DNA of 64,000 nucleotides. Source: DAHUYF01 sp035623985 (GTDB lineage Bacteria; Pseudomonadota; Alphaproteobacteria; ATCC43930; CGMCC-115725). Made by a program: the position numbers and the translations under genes. This document shows, one piece after another, positions 39,505-47,370 of the stretch. Position 1 is the first letter of the stretch. Every line of letters starts with the position of its first letter. Under the pieces are notes generated by a model. That model worked only from the letters and a program-made list of their open reading frames with translations. It did no database searches and was not told where the DNA came from. The stretch lies in the NCBI GenBank assembly GCA_035623985.1, contig DASPSJ010000042.1:1-64000 (forward strand), given 5' to 3'.

Positions 39505-40392
39505 ATGTTTTATGCGCAGCCGATCTTCAGGCCGTTGAGCGAGGCACAAAGCCTGTTGATTCAGGCGACCGTCGGCTGCTCGCAACCCACCTGCACGTTC
39601 TGTCCCTGCTCGACATCGAAGTATTTCCAGATCAGAAAACCCGCGGAAGTCATGGCGGATATGGATGAAGCCGCATCGATGATGGCGGAGAACGTCGAGA
39701 CGATTTTCCTGCTGGCCGCGGACGCGTTCGTCATGAGAGCGCGCGAGCTTTGTGAAATCTCGCGCCACGCATATACGCGATTTCCCCGGCTCAGGCGGAT
39801 TTCCGCCTACGCCACGGCCAAGGACATTGCGAGAAAAACCCCGGAGGACCTCCGCTCGATCAGGGAAGCGGGATTGTCGCGGCTCTATGTCGGCGTCGAC
39901 TCCGGATGCGATCAGGTGCTCAAGGCGATCAGAAAGCAAAACGACGCCGCCGGGACCGTCGAAGGATGTCGGAAAGCCATTGCCGGCGGGTTCGAGCTTT
40001 CGGTGACGGTCATCCTCGGCTTGGGAGGGCGGGAGCTGAGCCGGGACCATGCAACCGCCACCGCCGCCGCCATTTCGGCGATCGAACCGAACTATCTCGG
40101 CATCGTGACGCTGATGGTCTACCCGGAAACCGGGATGGGACGCAGCGTGAGGGATGGGGAACTCTCCGTGCTGAGCACCGGCGGGCTGCTCGATGAGCTC
40201 CATCTGATGGTCCGGGGCATCGACGTCCGCAGCCGCAAATGCGTCCTGAGAACCAATCACCCATCGAATTATGTGGCGCTCCTGGCCGGGACCTTGCCCG
40301 ACGACAAGGAGGAACTGCTGAAATCGTTGGCGAGCGCGCGGCTCGAAAATGACGGCGAAGCATGGCGGCCGGAAATGCAGCGCAGCCTATGA
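39505..40392 (+). CDS. Radical SAM protein with CX4CX2C cluster motif
   Basis: A 295-residue radical SAM protein. The cluster motif ATVGCSQPTCTFC has four residues between the first two Cys, not the usual three; a family with GCSHNxCTFC at this place is known. Further blocks match that family: LLAADAFVMRARELCEI, ISAYATAKDIARKTPEDLRSIREAG, LYVGVDSGCDQVLKAI, LSVTVILGLGGRELSRDH and NHPSNYVALLAGTLPDDKEELL. It should cleave SAM to make a radical; the substrate is unknown. AGGAG 7 bases before 39505 fixes the start. It lies 40 bases after an ATP-grasp gene. Confidence 0.8.
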   Translation: MFYAQPIFRPLSEAQSLLIQATVGCSQPTCTFCPCSTSKYFQIRKPAEVMADMDEAASMMAENVETIFLLAADAFVMRARELCEISRHAYTRFPRLRRISAYATAKDIARKTPEDLRSIREAGLSRLYVGVDSGCDQVLKAIRKQNDAAGTVEGCRKAIAGGFELSVTVILGLGGRELSRDHATATAAAISAIEPNYLGIVTLMVYPETGMGRSVRDGELSVLSTGGLLDELHLMVRGIDVRSRKCVLRTNHPSNYVALLAGTLPDDKEELLKSLASARLENDGEAWRPEMQRSL

Positions 40393-40447
40393 GGCTTCAC
40401 GGCGAAGATTGCGGATCGAGTCCAACCCCGACAGGGAGGCCGGCAAC

Positions 40448-41434
40448 ATGATCGAGCATGGACGGGAAAAAGAGACCAGAAGCGACCTCCGCGGCGATGA
40501 AAGGCGCGCCCTCGAGGCCATCGAAGAGGTCATTGGGGCGCCGCTTGCGCGGCTCGCGGCCGTCGCCTGGGATTCCGTGGGGTATGTGGCGGTAGGGGGG
40601 CACGTTGTCGCCCTGTCGCTGTTCGGCTGCAACGTCGAGAGCCTGCCGGCCGATGTCGGCAGCCTCCGCGCGTTGGAAAGCATAAACCTGCGTCGAAATG
40701 GATTGTCGTCGTTTCCGCCTTGCTTGAGCGCGCTTGGAAAGCTGGCGACGGTCAGCGTCGAGCGAAATCGGCTGCACTCCTTTCCCGATTTGAGCGCTTC
40801 CGCCGCCACGCTGAAGGCCCTGTTTCTCGCGCACAACCATGTTGCGGAGCTGCCCGAGACCCTCGGCGCCTTGCACTCGCTCGAGGCGCTCGATCTCGAT
40901 CACAACGGTCTCAAGGAATTGCCCGAAAGCGTCGGCGGCCTCACGTCGCTGCGCCACTTGAATCTCGGGTCGAAGAAGGTGCAGACGCTGGCGGATCCCG
41001 ACGTCTATGACGTGGAACCGCTGAGAGACTATACCTTCGGCGAGCAGAAGCCGAGGTTCCCTTTCGAGCTTCAAGCAATGCTATACAAGCAGCGTTTCAA
41101 TCGCATATCCGTTCTGCCTCCATCGATTGCCCGGCTGCGCAATCTGCGGAACTTGTCGGCCGTCGCCAACGGGCTGAGGCATCTTCCGGAGGAGATCTGC
41201 GAGATGCCGTCCCTGAAGGAGCTTGATCTCAGCTATAATTCGCTCCGCGCGTTGCCGGAACGCCTTGGGCAAAATCAGCCGCTCGAGATTGTCGATGTGA
41301 GCCGCAACCAGCTTCGGCGCATCCCCCGCTCGCTTCAGGATTGTCCTACGCTCAAGAGGCTGCAAGTGAAGGGCAATCCCTTGAACGGCGACGGCGAGAG
41401 CGCCGGCGTCCTGCTTGGAGCGCGTGCCGATTAG
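40448..41434 (+). CDS. Leucine-rich repeat protein
   Basis: A 328-residue protein with about nine LRRs of the LPxxLxxLxxLxxLxLxxNxL type in two blocks: residues 55-180 (e.g. SLFGCNVESLPADVGSLRAL) and 218-312. The blocks are split by a 35-45 residue non-repeat insert (about 178-217, DPDVYDVEPLRDYTFGEQKPRF) rich in aromatic and charged residues. The N-terminus (ERRALEAIEEVIGAPLARLAAVAWDSVGYVAVGGHVVALSL) is a helical cap. There is no signal peptide, so it is cytosolic. GGGAGG 8 bases upstream fixes the ATG at 40448. As third gene after ATP-grasp and radical SAM genes, it may be a scaffold or a target. Confidence 0.85.
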   Translation: MIEHGREKETRSDLRGDERRALEAIEEVIGAPLARLAAVAWDSVGYVAVGGHVVALSLFGCNVESLPADVGSLRALESINLRRNGLSSFPPCLSALGKLATVSVERNRLHSFPDLSASAATLKALFLAHNHVAELPETLGALHSLEALDLDHNGLKELPESVGGLTSLRHLNLGSKKVQTLADPDVYDVEPLRDYTFGEQKPRFPFELQAMLYKQRFNRISVLPPSIARLRNLRNLSAVANGLRHLPEEICEMPSLKELDLSYNSLRALPERLGQNQPLEIVDVSRNQLRRIPRSLQDCPTLKRLQVKGNPLNGDGESAGVLLGARAD

Positions 41435-41596
41435 CCGGAACGGCCTTGCCTCGCCGCCGCTGCGAAAGGGGGGAACGACGATGCAGGAATCGGCGCGGCA
41501 TCCGACGCGCCTGCGACTTCGCCCGCACGCCACCCCGGGCTGCAACCCGGTCGTTGCGCGCCCCGCTCCCGGACGGTCGCCGTTCGCTTCCGGCGC

Positions 41597-42769
41597 CTAC
41601 GCCGCCTTCGCCAGCACGCGCTCCACCAACCGCGCCCAATAGGAGGCGCCGATCGGCAGGATCTCGTCGTTGAAATCGTAATGCGCGTTGTGCAGGCCGG
41701 CGCCGTTGCTGGGGCCGTTGCCGATGAAGACATAGGCGCCGGGCTTCGCCTGCAGCATGAAGGCGAAATCCTCCGCGCCCATGGTCGGCGGCACGTCGCG
41801 GTCGACATTGGCCGCGCCCACCACCTCCGACGCGGTCGCCGCGGCGATGTCGGTCTCGGCGGCGCTGTTGACGGTGGCGGGATAGCGCCGCTCGTAGAGC
41901 AGGGTGACGCCGGCGCCCATCGCCGCCGCCACGCCCCGGGCGATGCGGCCGATGCCGGCCTCGATCGCGTCCTGCACCTCCGGCTTGAAGGCGCGCGTGG
42001 TGCCGCGCAGCACCACCTCCTCGGGGATGACGTTCCAGGTGTCGCCGCCGTGGATCTGGGTCACGCTCACCACGGCGCTGTCGAGCGGATTGGCGTTGCG
42101 GCTGGTGATGGTCTGCAAGCCCATGGCGATCTGGGCGGCGGTGACGATGGGATCGATGCCGAGATGCGGCAGCGCCCCATGCGAGCCCTTGCCCTTCACC
42201 GTCAATTCGAAGGCGTCGTAGAGGGCCATCATCGGCCCGGCGCGCATCGCGAACGTGCCGGCCGGTATGCCCGGCCAGTTGTGCATGCCGAAGACCGCCT
42301 CGACCGGGAATTTGTCGAACAGCCCCTCCTGCACCATGACGCGGCCGCCGCCCTCGTTCTCCTCGGCGGGCTGGAAGATGAAATGGACGGTGCCGGCGAA
42401 GTTGCGCGTCTCGGCGAGATAGCGCGCCGCGCCCAGCAGCATGGTGGTGTGCCCGTCATGGCCGCAGGCATGCATCTTGCCCGGGTTCTGAGAGGCGTAG
42501 TCGAAGCCGTTGCGCTCGTGAATATGGAGCGCGTCCATGTCGGCGCGCAGCGCGATGGCGCGGCTGCCGGGCTCGGCGCCGGCGAGCGTGCCGACGACGC
42601 CGGTGCCGGCGAGCCCCCGATGCACCGTGATCCCGAATTCCTGCAGCCGCCGGGCGACGAACTCGGCCGTGCCCCGCTCCTCGAAAGCGGTCTCGGGATG
42701 GGCATGGATCTCGTGCCGCCAGGCGGCCAGCTCCTGGTGGAAATCGGCGATGCGGTTGACGATCGGCAT
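41597..42769 (-). CDS. M20-family amidohydrolase (hippurate hydrolase-like)
   Basis: A 390-residue M20D metallo-aminoacylase/carboxypeptidase. Metal-binding segments are seen: MHACGHDGHTTMLLGAARYL, FIFQPAEENEGGGRVMV and FGMHNWPGIPAGTFAMR, with TMGAEDFAFMLQAKPGAYVFIGNG near the end. The dimerisation lid lies between. It removes N-acyl groups from amino acids or short peptides. AGGAG precedes the ATG at 42769. It lies after a DppBCDF-type operon on the same strand, whose imported peptides are its likely substrates. A weak promoter (TTGAAA/TAATAT, 15-base spacer) is visible at 42793-42819. Confidence 0.9.
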   Translation of the reverse strand: MPIVNRIADFHQELAAWRHEIHAHPETAFEERGTAEFVARRLQEFGITVHRGLAGTGVVGTLAGAEPGSRAIALRADMDALHIHERNGFDYASQNPGKMHACGHDGHTTMLLGAARYLAETRNFAGTVHFIFQPAEENEGGGRVMVQEGLFDKFPVEAVFGMHNWPGIPAGTFAMRAGPMMALYDAFELTVKGKGSHGALPHLGIDPIVTAAQIAMGLQTITSRNANPLDSAVVSVTQIHGGDTWNVIPEEVVLRGTTRAFKPEVQDAIEAGIGRIARGVAAAMGAGVTLLYERRYPATVNSAAETDIAAATASEVVGAANVDRDVPPTMGAEDFAFMLQAKPGAYVFIGNGPSNGAGLHNAHYDFNDEILPIGASYWARLVERVLAKAA

Positions 42770-42890
42770 TGGGGGCTCCTCCTGAGCCAAGAATATTAGA
42801 ACCTGCTGGAAATTTTCAACTCCACAGGGAGAGCAGGAAGCATAGGCGATTGAAGCATAGATCCGAGCGACCTCACCAGAATGTGAAGGG

Positions 42891-43910
42891 CTATCCCTCC
42901 GCCGGCAGCCGGCCTTCCTCGACCGCGTGGCAGGCGACGCGCGAGCGGCCCGCTTGCCGCAGCTCCGGCCGCTCGCGGCGGCAGCGGTCGTTGGCATAGG
43001 CGCAGCGGGGATGAAAGGCGCAGCCGGCGGGCGGATCGATCGGGCTCGGCACCTCGCCCGCCAGCGGCGCGCGGGCGCGGCCGGAGAGCGCGAGGTCGGG
43101 GACGGTTGCCAGCAGCAGGCGGGTATAGGGATGGCGCGGCGCCGCGAACAGATCCGCCGTCGCCGCCAGCTCGACGAGGCGGCCCAGATACATGACGCCG
43201 ACCATGGTCGAGACGTGATAGACGACGGCGAGGTTGTGCGAGATGAAGAGATAGGTGAGGCCGAGCTCGCGCTGGAGATCCTTCATCAGGTTGAGGATCT
43301 GCGCCTGCACCGAGACGTCGAGCGCCGAGGTCGGCTCGTCGCAGACGAGAAAATCGGGCGTCGCCGCCAAGGCGCGGGCGATCGAGATGCGCTGGCGCTG
43401 CCCGCCGGAGAACTCGTGCGGGTATTTGTCGCCATCGGCGGCGGCAAGACGCACCTCGCCCAAAAGCTCATCGACGCGGGCGCGCACCGCCCCCTCGCCG
43501 TCGCAGAGCCCATGCGTGCGCAAGGGCTCGGCGACGATGTCGCGCACGCGCCAGCGCGGGTTGAGGCTGGCATAGGGATCCTGGAAGATCATCTGGAGCC
43601 GCCGGCGCAGCCGCCGCCGCTCCGCGCTCGGCGCCGGACGCGCGAGATCGGTGCCGGCGAAGAGGACGCGGCCGCGCGTCGGCGCGTGCAGGCCGACGAT
43701 CACCCGCGCCACCGTCGACTTGCCGCAGCCGCTCTCGCCGACCAGCGCGAAGGTCTCGCCGCGGCGGACGGCGAAATCGACGCCGTCCACCGCCTTCAGC
43801 AGCACGCGGCCGCGCCGCTCCAGGAGCCGGTTGAGGAGCGGCGGCGAGACGTCGAAATGACGCGCGAGCCCCTCGACCCGGAGCAGCGGCGCCTCCGCCT
43901 CCTGCGTCAT
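42891..43910 (-). CDS. Oligopeptide ABC transporter ATPase (DppF-like)
   Basis: A 339-residue ATPase: Walker A LVGESGCGKSTVA, Q-loop IFQDPYASLNPRW, signature FSGGQRQRISIARAL, Walker B FLVCDEPTSALDVSVQ, H-loop FISHNLAVV, and the C-terminal oligopeptide-type extension with a Cys cluster (GCAFHPRCAYANDRCRRERPEL) that can hold an Fe-S cluster in relatives. It overlaps the DppD-like gene by 4 bases. It drives the permeases encoded upstream. Confidence 0.9.
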   Translation of the reverse strand: MTQEAEAPLLRVEGLARHFDVSPPLLNRLLERRGRVLLKAVDGVDFAVRRGETFALVGESGCGKSTVARVIVGLHAPTRGRVLFAGTDLARPAPSAERRRLRRRLQMIFQDPYASLNPRWRVRDIVAEPLRTHGLCDGEGAVRARVDELLGEVRLAAADGDKYPHEFSGGQRQRISIARALAATPDFLVCDEPTSALDVSVQAQILNLMKDLQRELGLTYLFISHNLAVVYHVSTMVGVMYLGRLVELAATADLFAAPRHPYTRLLLATVPDLALSGRARAPLAGEVPSPIDPPAGCAFHPRCAYANDRCRRERPELRQAGRSRVACHAVEEGRLPAEG

Positions 43911-44890
43911 GGCCGCTTGCCCAGCGCTTCGGCATGCAGCCAGCACGCCGCCGCGCCCGACCCCACGGGCAGCAGCTCCGGCCGCTCGCCGCGGCACCGC
44001 GCGAAGACCTTGGGACAGCGCGGATGAAAGGCGCAGCCCGAGGGGATGGCGGAGAGCGGCGGCATGGCGCCGTCGATCTGGGGCAGCCGCTCGCGCCGCA
44101 GGCCGAGCGCCGGGATCGCGCCCATCAGCCCCACCGTGTAGGGATGGCGCGGCTCCTTCACCACCGCGCGCACCGGGCCGATCTCGACGATCCGTCCGGC
44201 ATACATCACCGCGACGCGGTCGGCGGTCTCGGCGATGACGCCCATGTCGTGCGTGACCAGCATCACCGCCGTGCCGTGCTCGCGCGTCAGCCGCTTCAGC
44301 AGCGCGATGATCTGCGCCTGGATCGAGACGTCGAGCGCGGTGGTGGGCTCGTCGGCGATGACCAGGCGCGGATTGGCGGCGAGCGCCAGCGCGATGACGA
44401 TGCGCTGGCGCATGCCGCCGGAGAATTGATGGGGATAGTGGTCGATGCGCTGCTCGGGCGCGGGAATGCCGACGTCCTGGAGCAGCGCCAGCGCGCGCCT
44501 TCGCGCCGCCGACCGGTCGAGGCCGAGATGGACGCGGATGGTCTCGACGAGCTGGCGGCCGACGGTGTAGAGGGGGTTGAGGCTGGTGAGCGGGTCCTGG
44601 AAGATGGCGCCGATCTCCTTGCCGCGCAGCGGCCGCATCGCCGCATCCGAGAGATCGTCGATGCGGCGGCCGGCGAAGACGATGCGCCCGCCGGCGATGC
44701 GCGAGGGCGGATCGAGCAGGCCGATGATCGCGGCACCGGTGATCGACTTGCCGGCGCCGCTCTCGCCGACCACGCCCAGCACCTCGCCCGGCTCGATGGC
44801 GAAGGAAACGTCGTCGATGGCGGCGAGCACGCCGCGCCGCGTCGGGATCTCGACGCTCAAATGCTCGACCGCGAGCAAGGGCTCCGGCAT
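43907..44890 (-). CDS. Oligopeptide ABC transporter ATPase (DppD-like)
   Basis: A 327-residue ATPase paired with the DppF-like one: Walker A VGESGAGKSITG, signature FSGGMRQRIVIALAL, Walker B LVIADEPTTALDVSIQ, H-loop VTHDMGVIAE, and the same Cys-rich C-terminal extension (GCAFHPRCPKVFARCRGERP). The start at 44890 shares one base with the stop of the permease (TGATG). Two different ATPases in one operon are the normal arrangement for peptide importers. Confidence 0.9.
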   Translation of the reverse strand: MPEPLLAVEHLSVEIPTRRGVLAAIDDVSFAIEPGEVLGVVGESGAGKSITGAAIIGLLDPPSRIAGGRIVFAGRRIDDLSDAAMRPLRGKEIGAIFQDPLTSLNPLYTVGRQLVETIRVHLGLDRSAARRRALALLQDVGIPAPEQRIDHYPHQFSGGMRQRIVIALALAANPRLVIADEPTTALDVSIQAQIIALLKRLTREHGTAVMLVTHDMGVIAETADRVAVMYAGRIVEIGPVRAVVKEPRHPYTVGLMGAIPALGLRRERLPQIDGAMPPLSAIPSGCAFHPRCPKVFARCRGERPELLPVGSGAAACWLHAEALGKRP

Positions 44891-45825
44891 CAGCGCAGCT
44901 TCGGGTTGAACGCATCGCGCAGCCAGTCGCCGAGCAGATTGACGGCGAGCGTCAGGCTGGCCAGCGCGATGGCGGGATAGAGCAGCATCCAGCGCCATTC
45001 GCCGGAGAAGATGTAATTGTCGCCGATGCGGATGAGCGTGCCGAGCGAGGGCTGCGTCACCGGCAGGCCGAGGCCGAGAAAGGACAGCGACGCCTCGGTG
45101 AGAATGGCGATGGCGAGATTGATGGTGGCGATGACCAGCACCGGCCCCATCGCGTTGGGCAGCACGTGGCGCCAGGCGATCGCCGCCGGGTGGACGCCGA
45201 TGATGCGCGCCGCCTGGACGTATTCCTTGGCGCGCTCGACCAGCGTCGAGCCGCGCACGGTGCGGGCGAACTGAACCCAGATCGAGCTGGCGATGGCGAG
45301 CACCACGACATAGACCGCGGTCTGGTCCTGCCGGTCGTGCGGCAAGAGGCTGCGCGCGACGCCGTCGACCAGCAGCGCCACCAATATCGCGGGAAAGGAG
45401 AGCTGCACGTCGGCGATGCGCATGATCAGCGTGTCGATCCAGCCGCCGGCATAGCCGGCCAGCAGCCCCAGGCCGACGCCGAGGGCCAGGGCGAGGAGGA
45501 CGGCGCTGACGCCGACGAGAAGCGACAGGCGCAGGCCGTAGAGGATGGAAGAGAGCACGTCGCGGCCCTGATCGTCGGTGCCGAGCGGGAAGGACCAGTC
45601 GCCGCCTGCCTCCCAGGCCGGCGGATCGCGCGCCTGCAGCAGGTCGAGGCTGGCGAGATCATAGGGGTCGTGCGGCGCCAGCACCGGCGCCAGCGCCGCG
45701 CCCAGCAGCAGCAGGACGGTGACGACGGCGGCGACGACGGTCACCGGCGAGCGGCGGAAGCTCCAGAAGAGGTCGCTGTCGGCGAGCCGGCGCAGCGCGC
45801 CCGGCGCCGCCTCGTCAGGGGCCAT
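44890..45825 (-). CDS. Oligopeptide ABC transporter permease (DppC-like)
   Basis: A 311-residue inner-membrane protein with a DppC N-terminal domain (LADSDLFWSFRRSPVTVVAAVV), the FPLGTDDQGRDVLSSILYGLRLSL signature and the EAA loop VQAARIIGVHPAAIAWRHVLPNAMGPV. About six helices. It overlaps the DppB-like gene by 11 bases. No binding-protein gene accompanies this operon. Confidence 0.9.
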   Translation of the reverse strand: MAPDEAAPGALRRLADSDLFWSFRRSPVTVVAAVVTVLLLLGAALAPVLAPHDPYDLASLDLLQARDPPAWEAGGDWSFPLGTDDQGRDVLSSILYGLRLSLLVGVSAVLLALALGVGLGLLAGYAGGWIDTLIMRIADVQLSFPAILVALLVDGVARSLLPHDRQDQTAVYVVVLAIASSIWVQFARTVRGSTLVERAKEYVQAARIIGVHPAAIAWRHVLPNAMGPVLVIATINLAIAILTEASLSFLGLGLPVTQPSLGTLIRIGDNYIFSGEWRWMLLYPAIALASLTLAVNLLGDWLRDAFNPKLR

Positions 45826-46807
45826 GGCCGCTCGCGGCGCTCCGCTCGATCCTGAGGCGCGGATCGACGGCGTAGTAGAGGAGGTCGACGACCAGGTTGA
45901 TCACCACGAAGAAGAAGGCCACCAGCATGAGATAGGCGGCCATGACCGGGATGTCAGCAAAGCCGATCGCCTGGACGATGAGGAAGCCCATGCCCGGCCA
46001 TTGGAAGACGGTCTCGGTGATGATGGCGAAGGCGATGACGGCGCCAAGCTGCAGCCCGGTGATGGTGATGACCGGCACCAGCGTGTTCTTGAGCGCGTGG
46101 CCGAAATGGACGATGCGGTTGGGCAGGCCGCGGGCGCGGGCGAATTTGATGTAGTCGGTGCGCAGCACCTCGAGCATCTCGGCGCGCACCAGACGCATGA
46201 TCAAGGTCATCTGGAAGAGCGCCAAGGTGATCGCCGGCAGGATCAGCGATTTGAGCCCGGACACCGTCAGCAAGCCGGTCGTCCACCACCCCAGCGCCAC
46301 CACCTCGCCGCGGCCGAAGGAGGGAAGCCAGCCCAAGATCACCGAGAACACCACGATCAGCAGGATGCCGGTGAGGAAGGTCGGCAGCGACACGCCGATC
46401 AGCGAGACCGCCATGAAGAGGCGCGAGAGAAAGCCGTCGCGGCGCAAGCCGGTGTAGACGCCCATCGGCAGGCCGCCGGCCAGCGCCAGCACGACCGCGG
46501 CGACGCTCAGCTCCAGCGTCGCGGGCAGTCGCTCGGCAATGATCTCGCGGACCGGGCGCGCATATTGGTAGGAGACGCCGAAATCGCCCTCGAGCGCGCG
46601 GGCGAGGAAGTGGCCGAATTGCACCGCCGTCGGATCATCGAGGCCGAGCGCCTGGCGCAGCCGGGCGCGGTCCGCCAGCGAGGTGTCCTGCCCCACCATG
46701 TTGTTGACGGGATCGCCGACATAGCGGAACAGCATGAAGGCGACGAGGCCCACGGCCAGCATCACCGCCACGGACTGCACCAGCCGGCGAAGGATGAAGG
46801 CGATCAT
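45815..46807 (-). CDS. Oligopeptide ABC transporter permease (DppB-like), first gene of operon
   Basis: A 330-residue inner-membrane protein: MIAFILRRLVQSVAVMLAVGLVAFMLFRY, then the periplasmic loop with GDPVNNMVGQDTS, the FGVSYQYARPVREII region, and the EAA loop FARARGLPNRIVHFGHALKNTLVP. It leads the operon B-C-D-F followed by the M20 amidohydrolase. The missing binding protein may be the one at 34456-36129 or lie outside the window. Confidence 0.9.
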   Translation of the reverse strand: MIAFILRRLVQSVAVMLAVGLVAFMLFRYVGDPVNNMVGQDTSLADRARLRQALGLDDPTAVQFGHFLARALEGDFGVSYQYARPVREIIAERLPATLELSVAAVVLALAGGLPMGVYTGLRRDGFLSRLFMAVSLIGVSLPTFLTGILLIVVFSVILGWLPSFGRGEVVALGWWTTGLLTVSGLKSLILPAITLALFQMTLIMRLVRAEMLEVLRTDYIKFARARGLPNRIVHFGHALKNTLVPVITITGLQLGAVIAFAIITETVFQWPGMGFLIVQAIGFADIPVMAAYLMLVAFFFVVINLVVDLLYYAVDPRLRIERSAASGHGP

Positions 46808-46932
46808 GCGCGCATGCCGGCAAACGCCGCAGCCCGGGCCTGTGGCATGGAGTGCCGGCCTCCCCGGGGCGCGGCGGCGCGATCACTCCGCGCGCCCCTT
46901 CGCCGCGCAGCATAGGCGGGCGACCCCCGCTG

Positions 46933-47112
46933 TCAATCGCGGTGGTCGGAGGCCGAGGCCGGCCCAAGATCGGCCGGCGGCGAGCGCCGCGCCGCTTCCG
47001 CGCGCAACTGGTCCATGACGCGCCGGCGATAATCGGGATCGACGATCACCCGATCGAGATCGATGCGGTCGAATGCCGGCTCCTCGCCGCGCTCGGCTAT
47101 GCCCATGCCCAT
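46933..47112 (-). CDS. Small conserved-looking hypothetical protein
   Basis: A 59-residue protein (MGMGIAERGEEPAFDRIDL at the start, then VIVDPDYRRRVMDQLRAEAARR). A strong GGGGAGG site lies 5 bases before the ATG at 47112, which is the main reason to call it. It is charged and predicted helical, with no signal or membrane segment. I do not recognise it. It lies between the DppB-like gene and the aminotransferase gene. Confidence 0.5.
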   Translation of the reverse strand: MGMGIAERGEEPAFDRIDLDRVIVDPDYRRRVMDQLRAEAARRSPPADLGPASASDHRD

Positions 47113-47370
47113 CTTCGCCTCCCCCGAGCGCCACAGAATGGCGACGGGGCACAACCCTCGACCACGGAAATTTGTGGCCGGCGGCGACGGGCTGGGGACA
47201 AGCCTGTTGATATCCGCCGTGGCCAAGCTTGCACGCATCGCCGGCGACATCAGGCGATCAAGGACTTGGCGGCGGTGGTGCGACAGGTCGTCGCAGTGTC
47301 GAAGCCGACCTCGCGCCGGCGGCGGCGGCCGGCCGATAGTGGACGGCGATCAATCAGCGAAGGACGTCCC

